Positions 1 through 5,484 of a DNA stretch of 6,849 bases are shown piece by piece. The position numbers and the translations under genes were made by a program. The notes under the pieces are model-generated. The model saw only the letters and a program-made list of their open reading frames with translations. It was not told the DNA's origin and did no database searches. The stretch covers positions 1 to 6,849 of the forward strand of contig JAMCZM010000034.1 of NCBI GenBank assembly GCA_023485645.1, given 5' to 3'. The first letter of the stretch is position 1; each line of letters opens with the position of its first letter. This stretch comes from Candidatus Martarchaeota archaeon. Lineage in GTDB: Archaea > Micrarchaeota > Micrarchaeia > Micrarchaeales > Micrarchaeaceae.

Positions 1-1494
1 AACCCCAAGCTTTTGCATATCTCCTATAATATTTTTATAGATATCAACTCCATAGGTGCTGCCATCAGCTGTTCTATGCTTGTTTCTTAGTTGTACTAAT
101 GTATCTATTGCATCCATACCTGCGCTTTCTGATAATGTTTTTGGTATTATCTCTAATGCATCTGCAAATTTTTGTATTGCAAGTTGTTCTCTACCCCCGA
201 TATCATTTGAATACTTTCTTAGCTCTATTGCCAAATCGACTTCAGTTGCACCTCCTCCAAGTACATACTTGTTATCTTCTACAACGCTCGATATTGCGCC
301 AATCACATCTGTGAGTGAACGTTCTGCTTCATCAACAACGTGCTGCGTTCCGCCTCTTATGAATATGGTCTTTGGATTTTTACAATCCTCAACGAATACC
401 ATTTGTTCGCCAGCGATTTTTTTCTCTTCTACCATACCTGCAAAACCAAGGTCACTTTCATTTAAGTCATCAAGACTTGTAACAATCTTTCCATTGGTTG
501 CCTTTGAAAGCTTTTCCATATCACTCTTCTTAACTCTTCTTACTGCTATTATGCCAGCTTTTGCAAGGAAGTGTTGGGCAACGTCATCTATGCCTTTTTG
601 TGTTATGATTATGTTGGCTTTGCTATTCTTTATTTTTTCCACCATATCTTTTAGCATTTGTTCTTCCTGTCTTAAGAAAGCCTGCATTTGCTCTGGTGAT
701 GTTATTTCGATTTTTGCATCGGTCTCTGTCTTTTCTATTTCTAATGCAACATCCAATAATGCAATCTTTGCTCCTTTTATAGATTTTGGCATACCTGGAT
801 GTGCAATCTCCTTATCTATTAATACACCGCTTATGAACTGTGTATCTGCAATGCTACCACCAACCTTCTTTTCTATTTTTATCAAATCATGGTCTATTAC
901 TATTTTTCCTCTTGGATCCTTATCCATTACCTGTTTGACAGCGTTAATAACAAGTTTTGATAAGTACTCTTTTGTCTTATCATCTCCTATATTTTTTGAA
1001 CCCATAGATACCATTGCGATCTTTTGTAAGATTGCATCATCTTTTGGATCTATTTCTTTTGATATATGTGTTAAAAATTCAGCAGATTTTTCCGCAGCAA
1101 TCTTATATCCTTTTATGATTGTTGTTGGGTGCACGCCTTGTTCTAATAGCTCTCCAGCTCCACGCAAGAGCTCTCCGGCGAGTACTACAACTGTTGTTGT
1201 TCCATCTCCCGCTTCCTTATCTTGTGTTTTTGCTATATCTACCATTATTTTTGCTACTGGGTGCTCAACATTCATTTCCTGCAATATTGTAGCTCCATCA
1301 TTTGTTATTGTTATATCTCCAAGATCGCTAACCAGCATTTTATCCATACCTTTTGGCCCAAGAGCAGATTTAACTGCATTTGCAACTGCAACACCAACTG
1401 CGATGTTGGTTCTCTGGGCATCTCTGCCTAGCAATCTAGTTGCTCCGTCCGGTAGGTATAATATCTGTTGTCCTCCAAATTTATCTTCAGCCAT
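1..1494 (-). CDS. ths: Thermosome subunit (group II chaperonin, Hsp60/TCP-1 family), 3' end outside window
   Basis: This is a cytoplasmic ATP-driven protein-folding chaperonin subunit that assembles into a double-ring, lidded cage. Reading the minus strand from the ATG at 1494 gives 498 uninterrupted codons to the window edge. Group II subunits are usually about 540-550 residues, so roughly the last 45-50 are missing, an edge effect and not a break. Visible motifs are LGPKGMDKM (about 45-53), NDGATIL (65-71), the nucleotide-binding GDGTTT (96-101, Asp97), GVHPTTII (120-127), the KGAKIALLD apical-domain start (about 240-248), RRVKKSDMEKL (319-329), RGGTQHVVDEAER (380-392) followed by the expected hydrolysis Asp396, and GGGATEVDLA (413-422). 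All expected ATP-site residues are present, so it should be active. The start is fixed by a GGTG Shine-Dalgarno five bases upstream. Whether it is an alpha or beta subunit cannot be told. A long open frame lies antisense to it and is a shadow. Confidence 0.97.
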   Translation of the reverse strand, partial: MAEDKFGGQQILYLPDGATRLLGRDAQRTNIAVGVAVANAVKSALGPKGMDKMLVSDLGDITITNDGATILQEMNVEHPVAKIMVDIAKTQDKEAGDGTTTVVVLAGELLRGAGELLEQGVHPTTIIKGYKIAAEKSAEFLTHISKEIDPKDDAILQKIAMVSMGSKNIGDDKTKEYLSKLVINAVKQVMDKDPRGKIVIDHDLIKIEKKVGGSIADTQFISGVLIDKEIAHPGMPKSIKGAKIALLDVALEIEKTETDAKIEITSPEQMQAFLRQEEQMLKDMVEKIKNSKANIIITQKGIDDVAQHFLAKAGIIAVRRVKKSDMEKLSKATNGKIVTSLDDLNESDLGFAGMVEEKKIAGEQMVFVEDCKNPKTIFIRGGTQHVVDEAERSLTDVIGAISSVVEDNKYVLGGGATEVDLAIELRKYSNDIGGREQLAIQKFADALEIIPKTLSESAGMDAIDTLVQLRNKHRTADGSTYGVDIYKNIIGDMQKLGV

Positions 1495-1499
1495 GTTTT

Positions 1500-1503
1500 C
1501 ACC
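1500..1503 (-). promoter_or_regulatory. Shine-Dalgarno GGTG of the thermosome gene
   Basis: On the minus strand the bases read GGTG, then five bases, then ATG. GGTG pairs with the 3' end of archaeal 16S rRNA. The same motif and the same five-base spacing occur before the OB-fold gene at 5106, which supports both start choices and implies a leadered transcript. Confidence 0.75.
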
Positions 1504-1540
1504 TTTATATAAGTATAAATAGATAATATTCGCAATAAAA

Positions 1541-1552
1541 TAATTTAAATTA
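1541..1552. repeat. 12-base perfect palindrome between divergent promoters, possible operator
   Basis: TAATTTAAATTA equals its own reverse complement. It lies between the thermosome and the RNHCP gene, about where thermosome transcription would start if the TATA box at 1564-1572 is used. It is flanked by a direct repeat CGCAAT at 1531-1536 and 1557-1562, 26 bases apart. Either element could bind a heat-shock or other repressor. AT-rich sequence makes chance palindromes common, so the regulatory role is only a suggestion. Confidence 0.3.
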
Positions 1553-1563
1553 CAAGCGCAATA

Positions 1564-1572
1564 CTATAAATA
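1564..1572 (-). promoter_or_regulatory. Probable TATA box for the thermosome gene
   Basis: The minus strand reads TATTTATAG here. Its centre is near 1568, so initiation would fall around 1541-1543, giving a leader of roughly 48 bases that includes the GGTG ribosome-binding site. A second TATA-like stretch closer to the gene (about 1512-1521) would give an essentially leaderless message and fits less well with the Shine-Dalgarno motif. Confidence 0.45.
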
Positions 1573-1587
1573 CGATATTATATATAG

Positions 1588-1596
1588 TATAAAAAA
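1588..1596 (+). promoter_or_regulatory. Probable TATA box for the RNHCP zinc-ribbon gene
   Basis: TATAAAAAA lies in a longer alternating AT run (about 1575-1610). Its centre near 1591 predicts initiation around 1616-1618, just before the GAGGG motif at 1619-1623 and about 18 bases before the ATG. Other AT stretches nearby could serve instead, so the exact box is uncertain. Confidence 0.45.
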
Positions 1597-1618
1597 GTAT
1601 ATATATTTTACTTTTAAA

Positions 1619-1623
1619 GAGGG
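1619..1623 (+). promoter_or_regulatory. Shine-Dalgarno-like GAGGG before the RNHCP gene
   Basis: GAGGG matches the core complementary to the 16S rRNA 3' end and precedes the ATG at 1635 by 11 bases. This is rather long compared with the five bases seen for the thermosome and OB-fold genes. No in-frame alternative start lies closer. Confidence 0.5.
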
Positions 1624-1634
1624 AATTTGTTAGT

Positions 1635-1940
1635 ATGCCAAATAAAAATTTCCGCAGAAAAATAGAAGAGTTCAAATGTTATAACTGTAATTTTTTGGTA
1701 CGTGGAACTGGATATACAAATCATTGCCCAAAATGTCTTTCAAGTAAGCATGTAGATATACATCCTGGCGATAGACTTTCTACGTGTTTGGGTAATATGA
1801 TACCGAAATATTCAACATATAAAAATGGCCAATTTACAATACATTATGAATGTTTAAAATGTCATATAAAAAAAAGAGTCAAGGCCGCATCTGATGACAA
1901 CAATGAGTTGCTCATAATGCTTTCATCAAAGAGCCCTTAA
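1635..1940 (+). CDS. RNHCP-domain zinc-ribbon protein
   Basis: This is a 101-residue small cytoplasmic protein matching the pattern of the RNHCP domain family, whose function is not established. Two CxxC knuckles in the first half, C15/C18 and C31/C34, should form one zinc ribbon. The second knuckle is TNHCPKCL (28-35), a one-residue variant of the family's RNHCP signature. The conserved H-x-D-x-HPGDR stretch follows (about 39-47), then C51 and a third knuckle C73/C76, probably a second metal site. The remainder is basic with a short polar tail and has no membrane segment. The protein could bind nucleic acid or ribosomes, as many zinc ribbons do, but nothing in the sequence proves it. It has its own AT-rich promoter, is divergent from the thermosome and runs tail-to-tail into the Mrp-like gene, sharing the TTAA at 1937-1940 as both stop codons. 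Confidence 0.87.
   Translation: MPNKNFRRKIEEFKCYNCNFLVRGTGYTNHCPKCLSSKHVDIHPGDRLSTCLGNMIPKYSTYKNGQFTIHYECLKCHIKKRVKAASDDNNELLIMLSSKSP
1868..1875 (-). terminator. Possible U-tract terminator for the minus-strand cluster
   Basis: Eight consecutive A on the plus strand give an eight-U tract in minus-strand RNA, about 60 bases past the Mrp-like gene's stop. Archaeal RNA polymerase terminates at U-rich tracts without needing a hairpin. The tract lies inside the coding region of the convergent RNHCP gene, where it also encodes lysines, so it may be incidental. Confidence 0.35.
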
Positions 1941-2740
1941 CCAATTATTTTTTCAACAATATTAGAATATAATTCGTATATTTTCTGGTTATTTAGTACA
2001 GCTACATCAGATCCATTGCTCATATCCTCTATGTCTTTATCAAATGGTATATTACCTAAGAGTTCTGTCCCCAAACTAGCACACACATAATTTATGTGTT
2101 CATTATGTTTATTTTCCTTAGTCATGTTTGCAATTACACCTATAATGGATTTACTTAGTCTTTTTGCCATAAGCCCGGATCTAACAGAGTTTAATGCACC
2201 TACTTTTTGTTCTGTCGTGATTATTATAAATCCGTCCATATCGAGTACTTGCATTATAGTTAACGGAGCATCTGATGTACCTGGTGGTAAATCTATTATT
2301 AAATAATCTAAGTCACCCCACGTAGTATTTTCAAAAAAATCATAAAGCATTTTTACTATTATAGGGCCTCTCCATATTATAGGTTTCTTAGTATCATCGA
2401 CAAGCATCGCAGTTGACGCTATTTTTATCCCATCCTTAACTAGAGGAACAAGTGGTATATGTTCTATATCCATCATATCTGTTATACCCAAAAAAACTGT
2501 TAAATTTGGGCAATCTATATCCGCATCTAATAAGCCTACCTTAAACCCTTTTTTATTAAGTGTATACGCGATATTTATCGCTGTTGTTGTCTTCCCTACA
2601 CCTCCTTTTGCGCTATATATACCTATTCTATGTTTTATAGAACTAAGGTTGTTTTTGATACTCTCCTTTCTTTTTATAACATTTGCAAATGATGGATGTA
2701 CTTGATTAGGATTATTATTTGTTTCTACATTTTCTGTCAT
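1937..2740 (-). CDS. Mrp/NBP35-like P-loop ATPase lacking the CxxC iron-sulfur motif
   Basis: This is a 267-residue SIMIBI-class ATPase of the Mrp/NBP35/ParA group. After a polar extension and a basic segment ending NLSSIKHRIG comes a deviant Walker A, SAKGGVGKTT (43-52), with signature Lys45. It is followed by LLDADIDCPNL (70-80), WRGP (123-126) and the Walker B-like DLPPGTSDAPLT (150-161). These are hallmarks of Mrp proteins, which bind and deliver Fe-S clusters as dimers. However, the region after GVIANM (201-206), where Mrp proteins carry the CxxC ligand pair, has none. The only cysteines are C77 and C220. There is also no MIP18/DUF59 domain. It may therefore be a regulatory or MinD/ParA-like relative rather than a normal cluster carrier. 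It starts 26 bases after the membrane-protein gene with no Shine-Dalgarno, and a TATA-like box sits about 27 bases upstream, suggesting leaderless transcription in addition to readthrough. Confidence 0.88.
   Translation of the reverse strand: MTENVETNNNPNQVHPSFANVIKRKESIKNNLSSIKHRIGIYSAKGGVGKTTTAINIAYTLNKKGFKVGLLDADIDCPNLTVFLGITDMMDIEHIPLVPLVKDGIKIASTAMLVDDTKKPIIWRGPIIVKMLYDFFENTTWGDLDYLIIDLPPGTSDAPLTIMQVLDMDGFIIITTEQKVGALNSVRSGLMAKRLSKSIIGVIANMTKENKHNEHINYVCASLGTELLGNIPFDKDIEDMSNGSDVAVLNNQKIYELYSNIVEKIIG
1948..1953 (+). terminator. Possible U-tract terminator after the RNHCP gene
   Basis: Six consecutive T begin eight bases after the RNHCP stop codon, within the 3' end of the convergent Mrp-like gene. 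This is the first T-run available to stop plus-strand transcription, since there is no intergenic space. Confidence 0.35.
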
Positions 2741-2763
2741 GGTAAGGTTTATGTGTTCATACT

Positions 2764-2773
2764 AATTTATATC
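2764..2773 (-). promoter_or_regulatory. TATA-like box overlapping the upstream stop codon, leaderless promoter for the Mrp-like gene
   Basis: The minus strand reads GATATAAATT. The TAA inside it is the stop codon of the membrane-protein gene (2767-2769). The box centre is about 27 bases from the ATG at 2740, the distance expected when transcription starts at or next to the start codon. The absence of a Shine-Dalgarno motif before that ATG fits a leaderless message. Confidence 0.45.
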
Positions 2774-3798
2774 TTACTATTTTTCCAATATCTAAATGTA
2801 TAAAATAGGAATATTGTACCTAATATTACACCAAACCATAGTGTTGAAACGCGTATCATTATAGTTGCAGCTGCGCTTAATGTATTTACTACGTTAAAGT
2901 TGTTTGCAATAAGTGTGGTCATCGTTAGATCTGCGGATCCTATAGTGCCAGGTATTAATGAAGCGATTCCGACCATTGCTGATACCACATATATTAAAAT
3001 GCTTTTAAGTACATCAGAATGTATTCCTAATGCCTGTGTTGTGAAATATACTGATAATGATGTCATTATTGCTGCAGGTAATGTAAATATAGCTGAGATA
3101 AAATAAACTTTTTTGTTGTTTAATTTACTCTGTGCTGCAAAATACTCATCACCATAGAATGCAAAAAGATCTGAAAATCTGCCGCGGAATACATTCTTTT
3201 TTATTATGTTAAAGAGCCACGGACTTATTATAAAACTAAATGGTAGGAGCATTATGATATCTATAGGTATTAATATCGGTATATAAGATGGAAAAATTAC
3301 AACTAAAATTAGGCTAAGAAGAACATATCCTAAAAAATCAGTAAATATATCAAAGCTCACTATCGGCAGAAGACCGAATAATTTATGTTTTGATACTTTA
3401 TTTATTGAGTATGCTGATACGACTCGTCCTATTTTTCCTGGAGTTAAATTCATTGAGTAAAGTGATAAATATATCATAAAATTTTTGAATATTGGTATAT
3501 CGATACCAAGTACTTTCATATAATATTCCCATTTGAAAAATCTTATGAAGATGCTAAGAAATTCAAATAAAAATGCAAGTAAATAAATAATGCCATTTGC
3601 TGTTAGCATGTAATTGAATACCTTGCCAATGCCGCCATTTGAAAAATATGCTATTGCAAAAAAGACGGCAAAGCTTACAACCATAAGTGCTGCAACGATA
3701 ATCATTATTGCTCGCGTTAAATTAAAGTAATCTCGTTTACTAAATTTCTTTTTACTGGCAATTCTGTCCCAAATACGCTCTTTTTTTCTTTTAGCCAA
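2767..3798 (-). CDS. UPF0104 / LPG-synthase-TM-like polytopic membrane protein
   Basis: This is a 343-residue integral membrane protein resembling the lysylphosphatidylglycerol-synthase transmembrane (UPF0104) family. Archaeal members are often encoded beside, or fused to, glycosyltransferases, as in AglD. A lysine/arginine-rich cytoplasmic N-terminus (1-30) is followed by hydrophobic segments near 30-51, 66-87, 141-169, 172-193, 230-255, 264-283 and 305-334. Family-like motifs are RFFKWEYY (86-93), the re-entrant-looking NLTPGKIGR (117-125), and LIPGTIGSADL (281-291), matching the conserved PGG-x-G-xx-E loop with Asp for Glu. The start is an unusual TTG at 3798-3796, chosen because a GTGAT ribosome-binding motif sits three bases upstream and no in-frame ATG is near. 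It lies four bases after the glycosyltransferase stop, so the two are translationally coupled. A role in lipid-linked glycan synthesis or transport is likely but inferred. Confidence 0.85.
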   Translation of the reverse strand: MAKRKKERIWDRIASKKKFSKRDYFNLTRAIMIIVAALMVVSFAVFFAIAYFSNGGIGKVFNYMLTANGIIYLLAFLFEFLSIFIRFFKWEYYMKVLGIDIPIFKNFMIYLSLYSMNLTPGKIGRVVSAYSINKVSKHKLFGLLPIVSFDIFTDFLGYVLLSLILVVIFPSYIPILIPIDIIMLLPFSFIISPWLFNIIKKNVFRGRFSDLFAFYGDEYFAAQSKLNNKKVYFISAIFTLPAAIMTSLSVYFTTQALGIHSDVLKSILIYVVSAMVGIASLIPGTIGSADLTMTTLIANNFNVVNTLSAAATIMIRVSTLWFGVILGTIFLFYTFRYWKNSKI

Positions 3799-3801
3799 AA
3801 T

Positions 3802-3806
3802 ATCAC
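3802..3806 (-). promoter_or_regulatory. Ribosome-binding motif GTGAT spanning the glycosyltransferase stop codon, decides a TTG start
   Basis: On the minus strand GTGAT is followed by ATT and then the TTG start. GTGAT is part of the AGGAGGTGATCC complement of the archaeal 16S 3' end. The TGA within it is the stop of the preceding glycosyltransferase, so termination and re-initiation happen at the same spot. Confidence 0.55.
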
Positions 3807-4951
3807 TTAGTTAATTCATAAAATAATGATTCATATTTTTTAGATATAAGATTCCAGTCAAACTTTTTAATTATTCGTTTTCTTGCCGCTTCAGATTTTT
3901 TCTTCATAATATCTATTTGTTCATACGCATAAATCATTTTTTTATAAATATCTATGTAACTATTTGGTTTTATGTATAATCCATCACGTTGCATTATCTC
4001 GGGTATGCCACCTATTTTAGTTGCTATTGTTGGTAATTCGCTAGATAAACTTTCTATTAATGCCATTCCAAATGGTTCATAAAGTGATGGAAGCACAAAC
4101 ATGTTTGATGCATTGTAATAATAAGGCATTACTTCTTCACGTAACCCTCCTGTAAGAATTATTTTATTCTCTAATCCTAATTTTTTTATAAGATGTAATA
4201 TGTTATTTTTAAGCGGTCCATTACCAATAATCAAAAGCTTAGCATCATATTTGTTAATAAATTCTCCAAATGCGCGAATAAGGTATATTTGACCTTTTTG
4301 CGTGACAAGTCTCCCATTATTGAATATAACAAATCCATCTAAATTATTTTTATTTATTATATCAGACACTATACTATCATTTTTATTTCTTTTTTTGTAT
4401 CTATTATAATCAATTCCGTTATATATTACTGAAGATTTTTGTATATCAATTTGTGGAATTGTGACGTCCATAGCGTATTTTGATACACATGTTATGGCGT
4501 CGGCAGCATGCATAATTTTCCTTCCTTCAAATTTGTCATAAAAAAGAGCCGCAACATCTGTTGCAAAATCTATGTTTTTTGGCAAGGAATTATGTATTGT
4601 AAGCACGATCTTTTTATTTATAGATGCTATTGTCCTTATATTATTCATAAAATATTGATATCTATTATTGATGTGGTATATGTCTGAATGCTCTTTCAAT
4701 ATTGTTTTATTCAAGTCCTCCATTTTTAAAAAAGGCAGTGGAGCTCCTGGTATATTAGTATAATGCGCTTTTAATCTGATTATTTTAATTCCAAATACCT
4801 CATCATATGTTGTTTTTTGATTATTTTTTAATGAGCCTGATATTATGGTTATATTATGCTTTTTGGCAAGTCTTCTATAAATCTCTAGCAATACATTTTC
4901 TGTACCTCCTCCATATGGGTAAAAGAACGGGTTTAATACCGATATTTCCAT
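3803..4951 (-). CDS. Glycosyltransferase family 4 (GT-B fold)
   Basis: This is a 382-residue retaining sugar transferase of the GT4 type, moving a sugar from a nucleotide donor to a lipid-linked or glycan acceptor on the cytoplasmic side of the membrane. The N-terminal Rossmann half opens with PFFYPYGGGTE (8-18), the glycine loop that contacts the donor phosphates, and contains HNSLP (120-124) and ITCVSKYA (153-160). The linker motif VIYNGIDYNRY is at 175-185. The C-terminal half has NNGRLVTQKG (211-220), LIIGNGPLKN (240-249), LTGGL (266-270) and the donor-binding EPFGMALIE (292-300), with the two glutamates of the E-x7-E motif intact. It ends in a basic FDWNLISKKYESLF helix typical of the family. 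The length is normal and there is no signal peptide. It is first in a minus-strand cluster with the UPF0104-type membrane protein four bases downstream. Donor and acceptor cannot be predicted. Confidence 0.95.
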   Translation of the reverse strand: MEISVLNPFFYPYGGGTENVLLEIYRRLAKKHNITIISGSLKNNQKTTYDEVFGIKIIRLKAHYTNIPGAPLPFLKMEDLNKTILKEHSDIYHINNRYQYFMNNIRTIASINKKIVLTIHNSLPKNIDFATDVAALFYDKFEGRKIMHAADAITCVSKYAMDVTIPQIDIQKSSVIYNGIDYNRYKKRNKNDSIVSDIINKNNLDGFVIFNNGRLVTQKGQIYLIRAFGEFINKYDAKLLIIGNGPLKNNILHLIKKLGLENKIILTGGLREEVMPYYYNASNMFVLPSLYEPFGMALIESLSSELPTIATKIGGIPEIMQRDGLYIKPNSYIDIYKKMIYAYEQIDIMKKKSEAARKRIIKKFDWNLISKKYESLFYELTK

Positions 4952-4997
4952 TATAAACTACCAAATCCATTATTTCAACAATACCTAATATGTAATA

Positions 4998-5005
4998 TAT
5001 TTATA
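4998..5005 (-). promoter_or_regulatory. Probable TATA box for the glycosyltransferase cluster
   Basis: The minus strand reads TATAAATA. Its centre near 5002 predicts initiation around 4976 and a leader of about 25 bases before the ATG at 4951. The leader contains only a weak GGTAG-like match as a ribosome-binding site. The 154-base stretch 4952-5105 holds this promoter and the divergent OB-gene promoter; I see no other gene in it. Confidence 0.5.
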
Positions 5006-5054
5006 TGCAGTGCTATTTAATTATAGAATACCATTAAAATGAATACAACCTTTT

Positions 5055-5065
5055 TTATATTTATA
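5055..5065 (+). promoter_or_regulatory. Probable TATA box for the OB-fold/sulfatase-fold pair
   Basis: A TTATATTTATA-type stretch lies here after a T-run. Its centre near 5060 predicts initiation around 5085, about 20 bases before the chosen ATG at 5106. That would place the upstream ATG at 5073 outside the transcript, supporting the downstream start. Confidence 0.5.
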
Positions 5066-5096
5066 TGTTTAAATGAAATATTGTCTTTCTAGTCAA

Positions 5097-5100
5097 GGTG
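5097..5100 (+). promoter_or_regulatory. Shine-Dalgarno GGTG that decides the OB-fold gene start
   Basis: GGTG followed by five bases and ATG at 5106 repeats the arrangement of the thermosome gene exactly. The in-frame ATG at 5073 has no such motif, so the 11 extra residues from that start are judged not to be translated. Confidence 0.7.
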
Positions 5101-5105
5101 TAAAT

Positions 5106-5465
5106 ATGAAGATAAACGAATTGAAGGCAGGGGCCACAAATGTAAATATACAGGCAAAAGTAGCAAAAAAGGATGATCCTAGAGAAGTTGTAACTAAATA
5201 TGGCAAGCGCGTAAGCGTTGCAAATATAACGTTGAAGGATGAGACCGGAAGCATACAGATGTCCTTATGGGGCGATGATATATCAAAGGTTTCAAAGGGA
5301 GATCTTATAGAGATAACGAATGGTTATGTCAGTGAATTTAGAGGATCGCCACAGCTTTCATCTGGTAAGTTTGGCAAGATAAATGTCATAGAGAAGTCAA
5401 GTGGAGAAGAAGAGCTTTCTGAAACAGAAGAGTATGAATCTGCAGAAGAAATTCCGGAAGAATAA
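5106..5465 (+). CDS. Single-OB-fold ssDNA-binding protein (RPA/Sulfolobus SSB-like)
   Basis: This is a 119-residue protein resembling the compact crenarchaeal SSB: one OB fold plus a flexible acidic tail. It should coat single-stranded DNA, or possibly RNA, during replication and repair. The fold runs from about residue 1 to 96, opening INELKAG and continuing through VVTKYGKRVSVANITLKDE (28-46), TGSIQMSLWGDD (47-58) and the barrel-closing KGDLIEITNGYVSEFRG (64-80) and PQLSSGKFGKI (82-92). Trp55 and Phe78 are candidates for base stacking. The last 19 residues contain 11 glutamates, similar in concept to the protein-docking acidic tails of SSBs, though the Gly-rich linker of Sulfolobus SSB is missing. 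An in-frame ATG exists at 5073 but promoter and Shine-Dalgarno placement favour 5106. The sulfatase-fold gene follows after 19 bases and may be co-transcribed. Confidence 0.85.
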   Translation: MKINELKAGATNVNIQAKVAKKDDPREVVTKYGKRVSVANITLKDETGSIQMSLWGDDISKVSKGDLIEITNGYVSEFRGSPQLSSGKFGKINVIEKSSGEEELSETEEYESAEEIPEE

Positions 5466-5484
5466 TTGCATTATATGATTTTTT

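Noticed and set aside
56..1522. Long plus-strand open frame of 488 codons antisense to the thermosome
   Set aside because: Its translation is low-complexity, rich in Ser, Ile, Phe and Cys with no family motif, while the opposite strand encodes a perfect thermosome with all ATP-site motifs. The codons are in register with that gene, whose biased codon use removes stops on the other strand.
1575..1610. Alternating TA-rich tract as a replication origin or microsatellite
   Set aside because: It is short and imperfect, has no origin-recognition-like inverted repeats and no adjacent orc1/cdc6 gene, and is adequately explained by divergent promoters.
2094..3106. Short plus-strand open frames at 2094-2306 and 2900-3106
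   Set aside because: They are shadows of the Mrp-like and UPF0104 genes. Their translations match no known motif and they have no promoters of their own.
5073..5105. Upstream ATG at 5073 as the start of the OB-fold gene
   Set aside because: It has no ribosome-binding site, lies only about 13 bases after the probable TATA box and would add 11 residues unlike the family. The ATG at 5106 has GGTG at the same five-base spacing as the thermosome gene.
4952..5105. Possible small RNA or box C/D guide in the second divergent spacer
   Set aside because: No C-box (RUGAUGA)/D-box (CUGA) pair, stable hairpin or GC-rich island was seen. The spacer is explained by two TATA-type promoters.
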